NCBI GenBank assembly: GCA_036274645.1
Contig: DASUFH010000292.1
Location: 1 to 58,233 of the forward strand
Reading direction: 5' to 3'
Origin: DASUFH01 sp036274645
GTDB taxonomy: Bacteria; Acidobacteriota; Terriglobia; 20CM-2-55-15
DNA: 58,233 bases
Part shown: in pieces, positions 26,887 to 35,480 of the stretch
Layout of the letters: each line of letters starts with the position of its first letter
Position numbering within the stretch: the first letter of the stretch is position 1
The notes under the pieces: generated by a model
Seen by the model: only the letters and a program-made list of their open reading frames with translations
Database searches by the model: none
What the model was told of the DNA's origin: nothing
Made by a program: the position numbers and the translations under genes

Positions 26887-27149
26887 TCAATCCAGATCCA
26901 CGACGCTTCACGCTTGCGCAACGCGAGCTGAGCGCCGCGCACCCGAACCACCAGGGGATCGCCGAATGGCGCCGTGTGGATGACGGAGATCTCTTCACCG
27001 GGAGTGAACCCGAGGTCCGCCAGCCGACGGCAGTCGTCCATGGGCCCGTCGAGCCGTTCGATGCGAACCCACGCGTCCAGGGGAGCCTGGGTCAGACGCC
27101 GCTTGCGGTCGGATTCAATATGAAAACGATTCTCATTTTCAAATTGCAT
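26883..27149 (-). CDS. feoA: Ferrous iron transport protein A (SH3-like)
   Basis: 88 residues from ATG at 27149. The FeoA SH3-like core is clear: RIERLDGPMDDCRRLADLGF, TPGEEISVI, then APFGDPLVVRVRGAQLALRK. The first 22 residues (MQFENENRFHIESDRKRR) are not typical, but no later ATG, GTG or TTG precedes the core, so this start is retained. FeoA binds and supports FeoB. A Fur-box-like sequence overlaps the first codons. The gene overlaps feoB by 4 bp. Confidence 0.9.
   Translation of the reverse strand: MQFENENRFHIESDRKRRLTQAPLDAWVRIERLDGPMDDCRRLADLGFTPGEEISVIHTAPFGDPLVVRVRGAQLALRKREASWIWIE
27122..27140 (-). promoter_or_regulatory. Fur-box-like operator at the start of feoA
   Basis: The minus strand reads GAAAATGAGAATCGTTTTC, which matches the classical 19-bp Fur box (GATAATGATAATCATTATC) at 15 of 19 positions. 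It covers codons 4-10 of feoA. A possible promoter (TTGCCT, 18 bp, CATATT) would start transcription next to the ATG, so the site would lie just downstream of the start point. Iron-dependent repression of feoA-feoB-AAA/RF is inferred. Confidence 0.6.
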
Positions 27150-27307
27150 GCCGCTAATATGCCCGATCCGACACAGGGAAGGCAAGCTGGATGTTGGCCC
27201 GTCGCGGAAAATTGCGACGGCGTTAACAGATAATTGACATTTGGCTCACGATTCGTTCACCACCGGCCGGTACTCTCTCTCTGCGTTTAAATCTTTCCCC
27301 CACGAGG

Positions 27308-27337
27308 GAGGGCGGCCCAGGCCGCCCTCATTTTTTT
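27308..27337 (+). terminator. Strong Rho-independent terminator facing right, no plus-strand gene upstream
   Basis: Arms GAGGGCGGC (27308-27316) and GCCGCCCTC (27321-27329) with loop CCAG are followed by seven T (27331-27337). The nearest upstream plus-strand sequence is only the feoA promoter gap, so this may end a small RNA divergent from feoA. No other gene was seen in the 303-bp gap 27150-27452. Confidence 0.85.
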
Positions 27338-27452
27338 GGCGTGAAATCCAGACTCGTTCGGGGTGACTGCCGGGTGCGGCAAAGAAAAGCCATCGGTTGC
27401 CGGGGACCAGAGCGAATGTAATCCCTCGACCACCAGGCGGCGGCCGAGGGAC

Positions 27453-27698
27453 TCAGGCCTTTTTCGATTGCTGGAGCGCCTCTATCAGGAGCGCTTTCGA
27501 GTCTTCGATCTGCTGGAGGACGAGTCGGACGTCCATGGCAGGGTAGGCGGGATTACGGGCGCTCCGGCAGTAAACGCCGTGCTGGCCGACGAGCGCGAGA
27601 GCGTCGGTGAGAATGTCGAGCGCCGTAGCGATACGGCCGCGGACGGGCCCGTACTGAAACTCATTGCGCTCCAGCGCGTCGTTATAGTGGTCGAGCAT
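27453..27698 (-). CDS. Small hypothetical protein coupled to pepA
   Basis: 81 residues, almost entirely helical (ALERNEFQYG, ATALDILTDALALVG, RLVLQQIEDSKALLIEALQQSKKA). No signal peptide or membrane segment. Its ATG overlaps the pepA stop by one base (TGATG), so it is the downstream gene of a two-gene unit. I do not recognise the family; a small cytosolic helical-bundle protein is the most that can be said. Confidence 0.65.
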   Translation of the reverse strand: MLDHYNDALERNEFQYGPVRGRIATALDILTDALALVGQHGVYCRSARNPAYPAMDVRLVLQQIEDSKALLIEALQQSKKA

Positions 27699-29182
27699 CA
27701 GGGAACATACTCATCGAAACGTTGCGCGAGATCGACGAGCGTTTTCAGACCAAACCCGATTGCGCCCGCTTCGTAGTACTTCCAGTCCTTTTCGCGGATG
27801 AACGGTCCGGCGATGTCCAGGTGCGCCCAGGCCGCTCCGTCGGGAACGAATTCCTGCAGAAAGAGTCCGGCGGTGATGGCGCCGGCCAGAGGGCCGCCCG
27901 TATTGTTGACGTCCGCGCAGGGGGCCTTGATCATTTCCTTGTATTCCGCGTGCAGCGGTAACTCCCAGTACTCTTCGCCGTGATTTCGTCCGGACCGAAT
28001 GACGGCCTGGATCAAGTCCCGGTTGTTGCCCATCGCGCCCGCAATACTCGGTCCGAGCGCGCGAACGCAGGCGCCGGTGAGTGTGGCGATGTCCACAATG
28101 TGCGTCGCCCCTTCTTCGCCGGCCTGGAACAGGCCATCGGTCAGGATCAGGCGCCCTTCCGCATCGGTGTTGTCCACCATGACGGATTTCTTGTTCCTGG
28201 CGATAAAGACATCGCCGGGCAGCTGCGCGTTGGCGTCGGGCGTGTTCTCCGCGGTTGGCACAATGCCGATCACATCCACCGACGGACGCAGTTTGCCGAT
28301 AGCCTTCATGGCCAGCAGAACGGCCGCGCCGCCGGACATGTCGCCTTTCATTTCCCACATCTTGTCTGCCGGCTTGATCGAAATGCCGCCGGTGTCGAAC
28401 GTCACTCCCTTGCCCACCAGCGCGAGACGGCGCTTCGCCTTCTTCGCCCGATAGGTGAGGCGGATCAGCCGCGGAGGCCGGGAACTGCCGCGGCCCACCT
28501 GGATGAGGCCGTTGAAGCCGTCTTTGGCCAGCTTCTTTTCGTCCCAGATCTTGATGTCCAGATCCGATTCCTTGGCGATCCGGCGGGCCGCCGCGGCCAT
28601 CACTTCCGGATAGACAACGGAGCCGGGCTCATTGATCAGGTCCCGAGCCTCGTTGGCGGCGTTGGAGACGATGGTGTATTGGGCCACGCTGCGCCGGTTG
28701 CGCTGGTCGTGAGCGGCGAGGCCGATAAGCTCGACGTTGATCTTCCCGAGGGTCGATTTTTCCGACCGGTATTTGTCGAATGCGTACGCCCCGAGCAGCG
28801 CCCCTTCAACGGCCTTGCCGATGAAGGGCGCCGCGTCGTTCGTATTCAAAGCGATCGCCACGGTACCCAGGCTGTGGTCTCGGGCAACCCGCAGGGATCG
28901 GGCAACGGCGATCTTGACGTTTTCCCAGACATTAAACGAGGGACTGAGCGACGTGGACAGCACGAGAAGATTTCGCGCTCCCGTCTTGGACGCCCGTGTT
29001 TCCAGGCTGGTGAAATATTCCGACTTCAGCCGCTTGTTGGCGAAGTCCTTCTTGATCCGGTTCACCGTTTCGGCGATTGGCGCCCCGCCGAGATCATGAA
29101 ACGTGAGCGTGTTGTCGAGAATGATGACAAGCAGATCGGTCTGAACGTGCGCAGCGCGATCGTAAGTGAGTTGGATTTTCAT
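27698..29182 (-). CDS. pepA: Leucyl aminopeptidase, M17 family
   Basis: 494 residues. The N-terminal macro-like domain is followed by the catalytic domain with LALVGKGVTFDTGGISIKP (metal/Lys motif), MKGDMSGGAAVL, and the M17 signature NTDAEGRLIL, with the Asp/Glu ligands of the di-metal centre. The C-terminus contains HLDIAGPF. It removes N-terminal residues from peptides in the cytoplasm; some members also bind DNA. ATG start; the downstream small gene is coupled by TGATG. Confidence 0.96.
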   Translation of the reverse strand: MKIQLTYDRAAHVQTDLLVIILDNTLTFHDLGGAPIAETVNRIKKDFANKRLKSEYFTSLETRASKTGARNLLVLSTSLSPSFNVWENVKIAVARSLRVARDHSLGTVAIALNTNDAAPFIGKAVEGALLGAYAFDKYRSEKSTLGKINVELIGLAAHDQRNRRSVAQYTIVSNAANEARDLINEPGSVVYPEVMAAAARRIAKESDLDIKIWDEKKLAKDGFNGLIQVGRGSSRPPRLIRLTYRAKKAKRRLALVGKGVTFDTGGISIKPADKMWEMKGDMSGGAAVLLAMKAIGKLRPSVDVIGIVPTAENTPDANAQLPGDVFIARNKKSVMVDNTDAEGRLILTDGLFQAGEEGATHIVDIATLTGACVRALGPSIAGAMGNNRDLIQAVIRSGRNHGEEYWELPLHAEYKEMIKAPCADVNNTGGPLAGAITAGLFLQEFVPDGAAWAHLDIAGPFIREKDWKYYEAGAIGFGLKTLVDLAQRFDEYVP

Positions 29183-29199
29183 CTGGGGCAGATTATCAG

Positions 29200-29231
29200 A
29201 AAAAAGCGATTCCCCGGCTGGGGAATCGCTT
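29200..29231 (-). terminator. Rho-independent terminator after the lipoprotein gene
   Basis: A perfect 12-bp stem (29204-29215 with 29220-29231, loop GGCT) is followed on the minus strand by a run of six T. It separates the lipoprotein gene from pepA, so pepA has its own promoter in or near 29183-29260. Confidence 0.9.
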
Positions 29232-29259
29232 GAACACGTTGAAGGATTTGAATGTGAGG

Positions 29260-29655
29260 CTACTCGCGCACAACCTCGAAGCGCGCGACGTTGGACTGCG
29301 CTCCGGTGGTCTCGTCAAAGACCCACAGTTCATGCGTCCCAACCATCAGGAGCAGAGAGTCGACGTCGTGGACAAACTCGCCATGTTCGTCGGTCAGGAT
29401 GTTCAACACGGGGAACTCGGTTCCATCGGCTCTCTTCAGGTGGGATTTCGCATTGTGCTTCGGCGAGAAACCCGATCCCCTCATTTCCAGATGCTCGGGA
29501 TGGACCAGTTTCGTGGTGGAGATCGTGATTTTGGGAGTCTGCGCGGCGGCCTGTTGCGCCGGCGCGGTTTCCGAGGGTTCGACGGCTGCGCCGCACGCTG
29601 CTGCGGCCATCAGGCACACCACAGCAAGAATGGTCGTCAGTAGATGTTTGCTCAT
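29260..29655 (-). CDS. Small exported lipoprotein with Ig-like domain
   Basis: 131 residues from ATG at 29655 (an open frame extends upstream through the terminator and is rejected). The N-terminus MSKHLLTTILAVVCLMAAAAC ends in a lipobox-like AAAC, so lipidation at Cys21 is likely. A Pro/Ala/Gln linker leads to a beta-rich domain of about 90 residues (ITISTTKLVHPEHLEM ... HELWVFDETTGAQSN) that looks like an IPT/Ig-type fold. It is flanked by terminators on both sides, so it is monocistronic. Function unknown. Confidence 0.7.
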   Translation of the reverse strand: MSKHLLTTILAVVCLMAAAACGAAVEPSETAPAQQAAAQTPKITISTTKLVHPEHLEMRGSGFSPKHNAKSHLKRADGTEFPVLNILTDEHGEFVHDVDSLLLMVGTHELWVFDETTGAQSNVARFEVVRE

Positions 29656-29679
29656 TTCAAAGAAGACAAATAATGAATT

Positions 29680-29712
29680 AAAAAAGGGACGCGGCCTTGG
29701 CGACCGCGTCCC
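29680..29712 (-). terminator. Rho-independent terminator after the molybdenum-hydroxylase operon
   Basis: Arms GGGACGCGG (29686-29694) and CCGCGTCCC (29704-29712) form a 9-bp stem with a 9-nt loop. On the minus strand six T follow. It lies 20 bp past the stop of the large subunit gene. Confidence 0.92.
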
Positions 29713-29731
29713 CGGGTTGAACCTGGAACGA

Positions 29732-32278
29732 CTATGTCGTCCAGCTATAGCCCTGCGGCTTGATTGGCAGTGTCCGGATACGCTCGCCGGTGGCATGGGC
29801 GATCGCATTGGTGAGAGCCGGAATGGCCGGGGGCAGGGAAGGCTCTCCCAGACCCGTCGGGTTACCGGCGCTCATCACGAACTCGACCTCGATCGACATC
29901 GGCGCCTGCGAGATACGAGTCGGCTGATAGGAATCGAAGTTCCGGTTCCTGGTGGCAACCGCGCCACCCTCGATCGGAATCTCCCACGCCATCAGATGGC
30001 TCATACCTTCAATGAATCCGCCATGGATCAGGTTCCTGGCCTGGCTCGGGTTGACGATCTGATTGCCGATATCCACCGCGCACCAGACCTTATCCACCTT
30101 GACGGCCTTGTCTTTGACTGTTACCTGAACGACGTAGGCGACGTAGCCGCTATGGGCGAACTGGAAAGCCACGCCCATGCCGGTACCTTTGGGCAGCTTC
30201 GCGCGAGCGGTCGTCCAGTTGGACATGTCGCGGACCTTTTCCACGACCGCTTTGGCGCGGGCCGCGCTAAAGCCGCCGCCACCGCCACCGAAGCCGCCGC
30301 GGCCTCCGCCACCGCCACCACCGGCCTGGACGGGATTGTTGAGCAGGTCCAGACGGAACTGGAGTGGATCCTTGCCGGCTGCGACCGCCAGCTCGTCAAC
30401 GAACGACTGCATCACAAACGAGATGCCGTTTGTGCTGGGCGCGCGCAGGGAGCCGGTCGGAATGCTGAACGGATTGATCGCGCCGCTGCTGACCTGGAAG
30501 TTGGGAACGAATCCGTTGGGGAACTCCTGTCCGGGAACCGTTGCCGAGGTCACCGTCGCGACATAGTCGCGGAAGGCGGTGACTTTACCCTGCGAGTCGA
30601 GCGCTCCCTTAAAGAAGTGGAAGCCGGTGGGACGATACTGGTCGTGCATCATATCGTCTTCGCGCGTCCAGAGGAGTTTTACCGGTACGCTCGGCAGAGG
30701 GGGTGTGGCTGCGGCCCGCTCGTCAGTGACGATGCGCGCGATCTTCGCGACCTCGGCGTCGTAGTCCGCGGTCAAGCGGCGTCCGAAACCACCACCGGCG
30801 CGGACAAGGTGCATCGTGACGTCGCCCGCCTGAATGCCGGCCTGAACGGCCGGTCCACCCGGGTTGGGAATCTGGGCGGGAGACCAGATCTCCAGCTTGC
30901 CGTCCTTGAAGTGGGCCGTGGAGTTCTGCGGCTCCAGCGGAGCATGGGACAGCAGAGGGAAATAGTAGGCGGCTTCAACGACTTTGGCCGCGCCGTCAAA
31001 GGCAGCTTCGACGTTGCCGGCCACCGCCGGTCCTGCCGCGCCGCCAGCCGGCGCCTGGCCGGCCTGAGTGGCGAGCTGTTTGGCGGCAGCCGCAAAACCG
31101 GCGCTGCTCTGAGAAACGGCTGCGCCATCGTCCCAGGTTGCCTTGATGGACTTGCGGGCGTTCTGCGCGTACCACCATGCGGTTGCGACAATCGCCACAC
31201 CCGACGCTCCACCGCCGCCGCCCGGCCCGCCGGGACCACCCCGGCCACCACCGCCGCCACGGCCGCCGGCAGCGCCGCCCGGACCGCCCGGTCCGCCACG
31301 ACCGCCAGCAGCGCCGCCCGGACCACCGGGACCACCGCGACCTCCGCCCTGAGCGCCACCACCGAAGCCACCCGGAGCGGCGCCGAAACCACCGGCCCCG
31401 CCGGGACCGCCACGGCCGCCGCCCTGGGGACCCTGAGCCGCGAAATTGTTACCACCGAAACCGCCGCGCGCCGCGCCGCCGCCACCGGGTGCGCCCGCGC
31501 CGGCCGCGCCGGCAGGATTGACCAGGAATGCGTGCTTGACGCCGGGCAGCTTCTTCAATTCGTCGAGGTTCGCGCTCACGACGCGACCGCCGAACACCGG
31601 TGACTTCTCGAGGATGGCGTAGAGCATGCCGTCCGGATTCACGTCGATACTGAACGACGGCTTACCCTGTACGATCGCTTCGTTGTCCACGCCACGAATC
31701 GGCTTGCCGATGATTTTGAAATCGGCCGGATTCTTCAGCGGCGCATTGGCCGGAGGAGTCATGTCCGCGGCGCGGGCCGCCAGCGAGGCGTACGTGGCCG
31801 TCCGATTCGACCCGGCGTGCTTTACCGTACCGGAGCCGGTCGTCAGTTCCGAGGCCGCAACGTTCCACTGCGCAGCCGCAGCGGCAACCATCAGCGCGCG
31901 ACCGGCGGCGCCAACCGCGCGCATCGTGGCGTAGTTGGAGGGAATAGCCGTGCTTCCGCCTTCGATCTGCTGGCCATAGAGCGCATTGTTGTAGTCGGCC
32001 TGCTTGACTTTGACCTGCTTCCAATCCACGTCAAACTCATCGGCAATGATCATGGGCAGCGCATTGCGAATGCCCTGGCCGGTTTCCGGGTTCTTGGCAA
32101 TGATCGTGAACGTATTGTCCGGGTTGATCGTGATATAGGTGTTGGGATTGGTGTTGCCGCCCCCGCCAAACTGCGCCTGCGCTTCACCTCGCGTGTACAG
32201 GCCGATCATCAATCCGCCACCGGCCACGGCGCTGACTTTCAGAAACGAGCGTCGATCGAGTTTCGTAGCTGTTTTCAT
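29732..32278 (-). CDS. Isoquinoline 1-oxidoreductase-type molybdenum hydroxylase, large (beta) subunit
   Basis: 848 residues. A TAT signal (RRSFLKVSA, 9-17) indicates folded export. The body matches IorB-like aldehyde-oxidase/xanthine-dehydrogenase family proteins that bind molybdopterin cytosine dinucleotide (TGQGIRNALPMIIADEFDVDW, EPQNSTAHF, AGGGFGRRL, GSLRAPSTNG, GLGEPSLPPAIPALTNAI). A Gly/Arg/Pro/Ala-rich stretch at about 255-360 (31199-31516) interrupts it just before VAIVATAWWYAQNARKSI, and a shorter Gly-rich stretch follows near 30270-30330. The Fe-S subunit is encoded 9 bp upstream. It probably oxidises an aldehyde or N-heterocycle; the substrate is unknown. Confidence 0.9.
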   Translation of the reverse strand: MKTATKLDRRSFLKVSAVAGGGLMIGLYTRGEAQAQFGGGGNTNPNTYITINPDNTFTIIAKNPETGQGIRNALPMIIADEFDVDWKQVKVKQADYNNALYGQQIEGGSTAIPSNYATMRAVGAAGRALMVAAAAAQWNVAASELTTGSGTVKHAGSNRTATYASLAARAADMTPPANAPLKNPADFKIIGKPIRGVDNEAIVQGKPSFSIDVNPDGMLYAILEKSPVFGGRVVSANLDELKKLPGVKHAFLVNPAGAAGAGAPGGGGAARGGFGGNNFAAQGPQGGGRGGPGGAGGFGAAPGGFGGGAQGGGRGGPGGPGGAAGGRGGPGGPGGAAGGRGGGGGRGGPGGPGGGGGASGVAIVATAWWYAQNARKSIKATWDDGAAVSQSSAGFAAAAKQLATQAGQAPAGGAAGPAVAGNVEAAFDGAAKVVEAAYYFPLLSHAPLEPQNSTAHFKDGKLEIWSPAQIPNPGGPAVQAGIQAGDVTMHLVRAGGGFGRRLTADYDAEVAKIARIVTDERAAATPPLPSVPVKLLWTREDDMMHDQYRPTGFHFFKGALDSQGKVTAFRDYVATVTSATVPGQEFPNGFVPNFQVSSGAINPFSIPTGSLRAPSTNGISFVMQSFVDELAVAAGKDPLQFRLDLLNNPVQAGGGGGGGRGGFGGGGGGFSAARAKAVVEKVRDMSNWTTARAKLPKGTGMGVAFQFAHSGYVAYVVQVTVKDKAVKVDKVWCAVDIGNQIVNPSQARNLIHGGFIEGMSHLMAWEIPIEGGAVATRNRNFDSYQPTRISQAPMSIEVEFVMSAGNPTGLGEPSLPPAIPALTNAIAHATGERIRTLPIKPQGYSWTT

Positions 32279-32287
32279 CGCGCCTCC

Positions 32288-32749
<462 letters not shown>

Positions 32750-32988
32750 TTTTTGAACTCCCTAGAGTGAGGATTGGACAACAATCCATTCGGTCAGCAA
32801 TAGTCGTCTGCGAACTGAAATTCCTTGGCGCGGGAGCTTACCACCGAAGCTACGTCGGATCAATTTTTTCGTCCTCGAAGAACTTTCCTTTCGAGCCTTC
32901 AAAAACGAGCCTTCAAAAACCCGATGTTGCCGTGGCTATTTTTTTGATAGAGTGCAGCCAACAATTCAACTCTTGAGGAGCGAACAGC

Positions 32989-33525
32989 ATGACCAGACGC
33001 ATGGCTACGCTTTGCGCATGTTTCGTACTTGGGCTAGCCCCGGGTTTATACGCGCAGGATGCTAAGAGCAACGGCGCGCCCTCCAAGATTACGGCGGGCA
33101 CCCCTGAGGACAAGGCCTTCATGGCGATCAAGCGCGCAATGACCCCGGAAGAAAAGATCGAGGCGGCGCTGGACTTCGAGAAGCGGTTTCCCCAGTCGAG
33201 CGTGCTCTCGAGCGTGTACACCACAATGCTGGGAATCTACCTGCAGAAGAACGACACGGCAAAGCTGGTCGAAGTCGGCGAAAAAGCCGTCAAACTTGAT
33301 CCGAAGAACCTGACCGCTCTGCTGGCCCTGAGTCGCGGCTATGCATTGAGCGAGGCGCCCGATGTTGAAAAGGCCAAGAGCTTTGCGGAGAAGGCTGCGG
33401 CTGTTCTGGCGGAATGGCGGACCAGGCCGCCCCAGCCCGGATATTCCGAAACGGAATGGCGGGACTATCTCAAGCAGAACGATGAAAGCGTCGGTCCCTG
33501 GGTCGAATACGTCAAGGCTCTCTAG
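32989..33525 (+). CDS. Exported TPR-like protein
   Basis: 178 residues from ATG at 32989, with GAGGAG upstream. The signal peptide is MATLCACFVLGLAPGLYAQ. The mature part contains TPR-like helices (LVEVGEKAVKLDPKNLTALLALSRGYALS and AKSFAEKAAAVLAEW). It probably works in the periplasm as a protein-protein interaction module. It stands alone and converges on the M2-type peptidase gene. Confidence 0.75.
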   Translation: MTRRMATLCACFVLGLAPGLYAQDAKSNGAPSKITAGTPEDKAFMAIKRAMTPEEKIEAALDFEKRFPQSSVLSSVYTTMLGIYLQKNDTAKLVEVGEKAVKLDPKNLTALLALSRGYALSEAPDVEKAKSFAEKAAAVLAEWRTRPPQPGYSETEWRDYLKQNDESVGPWVEYVKAL

Positions 33526-33587
33526 CCGTCGGCGCGTCGACACCGCTTCGCGGCGAACGCGCCGCGAGCCGGCCAGTTGAAAAACGG

Positions 33588-35177
33588 CTAGACGAACTGT
33601 CGGACGAAATGCTCCGGGTTGAGCGATTCACCCGTTGCCCGGTGAAGCATGTCGTTCCACGGGAACAGCGCTCCCGGCTCGAAAATTGCCTTCCTTAAAT
33701 AGGCGCCGGTTTCCGAACGCTCCACGTAACCCGGCGCCTTCAGCGTTTCCCGTTCGATGTAATTCAACAACTGCGACGCCATCAACTCGCCCAGGATGTA
33801 GTTCTGGTAGTACGCCGGCGCCGTCGCCAGATGACTCTTGGCGGCCCAGTCCGGAAGGTCCCGGTCCGGCGGATACGTCACCTTCTGGATGCGTTCGACC
33901 AGTGTCCGCCAGAGCCGGTTCAAGTCCTGGTCGGGCTCCCGGTACAGTTCTCGCTCAAAACGCGTCAACGTGAGTCCCCACCGGAGAAAAATCAACATCT
34001 CGGACCGTTGCGCCTTGCCGGCGGCCGCGCTGACCGACTGGGCCTCTCTGGTCGTGAGGCCGCGTACCTTCTCGAGCCACTCCGGATCCTTCGTCATTCG
34101 GCCGTTGAGCATCGCAATGGCTTCAGTCGTCAGGATGTGGGCCGGAGTTCGCAGCAGAAACGGGAGCGACCGATTGTTGAACTTGTCGTAAACGGCGTGT
34201 CCGAACTCGTGCAGCATCGTGCTCATCCAGCGTTCGTCCTTCCGGACGTTACAGAGGACCCGCACGTCGCCCTCGCGATCGACGTCGAGACAGAACGCGT
34301 GCTGTGACTTTCCCTCGCGTTCATAGAGGTCGGCGCGCGACATGATGTCGTCAATGTTGAGACCGATGCCCCGGAAGTGTTTCCGAGTCAGTTCCTCAAT
34401 GTCCTGGTCCCGGAAGATTTCATTGAGCGACTCCCCGCCGGAATCGGGATACTCCTGGAAAAACGGATCGCTGTAGAGCCACGGATAACTCGGCGCGTCT
34501 TCCATGCCGCGATCGCGTTTCAGATCGGCGTCCAGTTCAGCCTTCATCGAGACGAACGCCGGTTCGGAGAGCGCCTCGAGCCTGTCGAAGAGGGAAAACA
34601 CCCAGTTCCGGTCGAGCTCCTGAAGCTCGAACATCATGGCGTGATAGTCCTGGTATCCCAGCCGGCGGGCTTCGCGATTGCGAATGCGGACCAGTTCCAT
34701 CAGCTGCGGGTGAACTTCACGGCCCACCTGCTTGGACGCCTCCCACGCCGATCGCCGGCGTTCCGATACGCTTTCCTCCTTCAGGACGTCTCTCAAATCG
34801 TTGTCGGTGGCGTTCCGTCCTTCGAAGTTTGCCCGAAATGTATTGAACAGGTTTTCAATACGCGTTTCGCGGGCCACCATGTCGAGCAGGGTCTCTTCCG
34901 GAATCTGATTCGGGACGAAACTGTCCCAGATCAGCTTGAGCTGGCGTTCTTCGACCTCGAGGAGTTGTGGCTTCGAGCGTCTCCATTCCTGCAGCTGCCG
35001 GAATTCTTCGCGATTGTTGTAGACCTTGACGTAGCGCTCCTTGGCCGCCACCAGCGCGCGTTCGCGTTCCTCGTCCCCCGAGAGGGAAAGGTCCCAGTAC
35101 TTCAAGCTGTAGTCCTTGTGCAAGGGCGCGACCGCCGTCGCGTGCTGGCGGATGTAGGCGGAGATTTCGCTGCTCAT
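33588..35177 (-). CDS. M2/M3-type zinc metallopeptidase (gluzincin)
   Basis: 529 residues with no signal peptide. The zinc motif HEFGH is at 323-327 (MLHEFGHAVYD), and Glu352 in TTEAIAM is 25 residues after the second His, matching the third ligand of M2 (ACE-like) peptidases. The body is otherwise all-helical. M3 oligopeptidases share HEFGH, but overall length and the TEAIAML context fit the M2-like family annotated in Acidobacteriota. It likely cuts small peptides or dipeptides in the cytoplasm. It diverges from the haem-binding gene. Confidence 0.82.
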   Translation of the reverse strand: MSSEISAYIRQHATAVAPLHKDYSLKYWDLSLSGDEERERALVAAKERYVKVYNNREEFRQLQEWRRSKPQLLEVEERQLKLIWDSFVPNQIPEETLLDMVARETRIENLFNTFRANFEGRNATDNDLRDVLKEESVSERRRSAWEASKQVGREVHPQLMELVRIRNREARRLGYQDYHAMMFELQELDRNWVFSLFDRLEALSEPAFVSMKAELDADLKRDRGMEDAPSYPWLYSDPFFQEYPDSGGESLNEIFRDQDIEELTRKHFRGIGLNIDDIMSRADLYEREGKSQHAFCLDVDREGDVRVLCNVRKDERWMSTMLHEFGHAVYDKFNNRSLPFLLRTPAHILTTEAIAMLNGRMTKDPEWLEKVRGLTTREAQSVSAAAGKAQRSEMLIFLRWGLTLTRFERELYREPDQDLNRLWRTLVERIQKVTYPPDRDLPDWAAKSHLATAPAYYQNYILGELMASQLLNYIERETLKAPGYVERSETGAYLRKAIFEPGALFPWNDMLHRATGESLNPEHFVRQFV

Positions 35178-35480
35178 TGGGGCCCTCGGCGCCTGCGGAA
35201 AACTTCAATACGCGTCATGGCGCCGTAGGCTACCATATGCCGTCTTTGCGGACCGGCGTGGAAATTAGCGCTTTCGTTTAATGGGAGGGCCACTTTGGTC
35301 CTATTGCGCCTCCCGGTGGAGGTGTCGAGAATCGGAAGGTTTTTGGGAAGCGCGTCCGCGCTTCCGGGCACAGGTGACCTGACCATGAGCCGGGCATGAT
35401 GCTGGCGCGATCTGCAACGGAATTGTCCACACGGCAGGACGCTCTTGGACTGTCTTCAAAACGGAAACGGAGATTCTCAG
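35178..35480. other. Divergent intergenic region with two palindromes
   Basis: No gene was seen in this 303-bp gap between the peptidase and HbpS/GlcG-like starts. It holds a perfect palindrome at 35346-35365 (GGAAGCGCG-TC-CGCGCTTCC) and a shorter CCTCC-CGGT-GGAGG element near 35310. Either could be an operator, but neither has a T-tract on the side needed for a terminator. Both promoters must lie here. Confidence 0.5.

Noticed and set aside
29291..31603. 770-codon plus-strand frame opposite the molybdenum hydroxylase
   Set aside because: Generated by the GC-rich, Gly-coding insert of the real gene on the other strand.
35346..35365. Considered as a terminator
   Set aside because: The 20-bp palindrome has no T-tract downstream on either strand in the needed orientation, so it is noted only as a possible operator.
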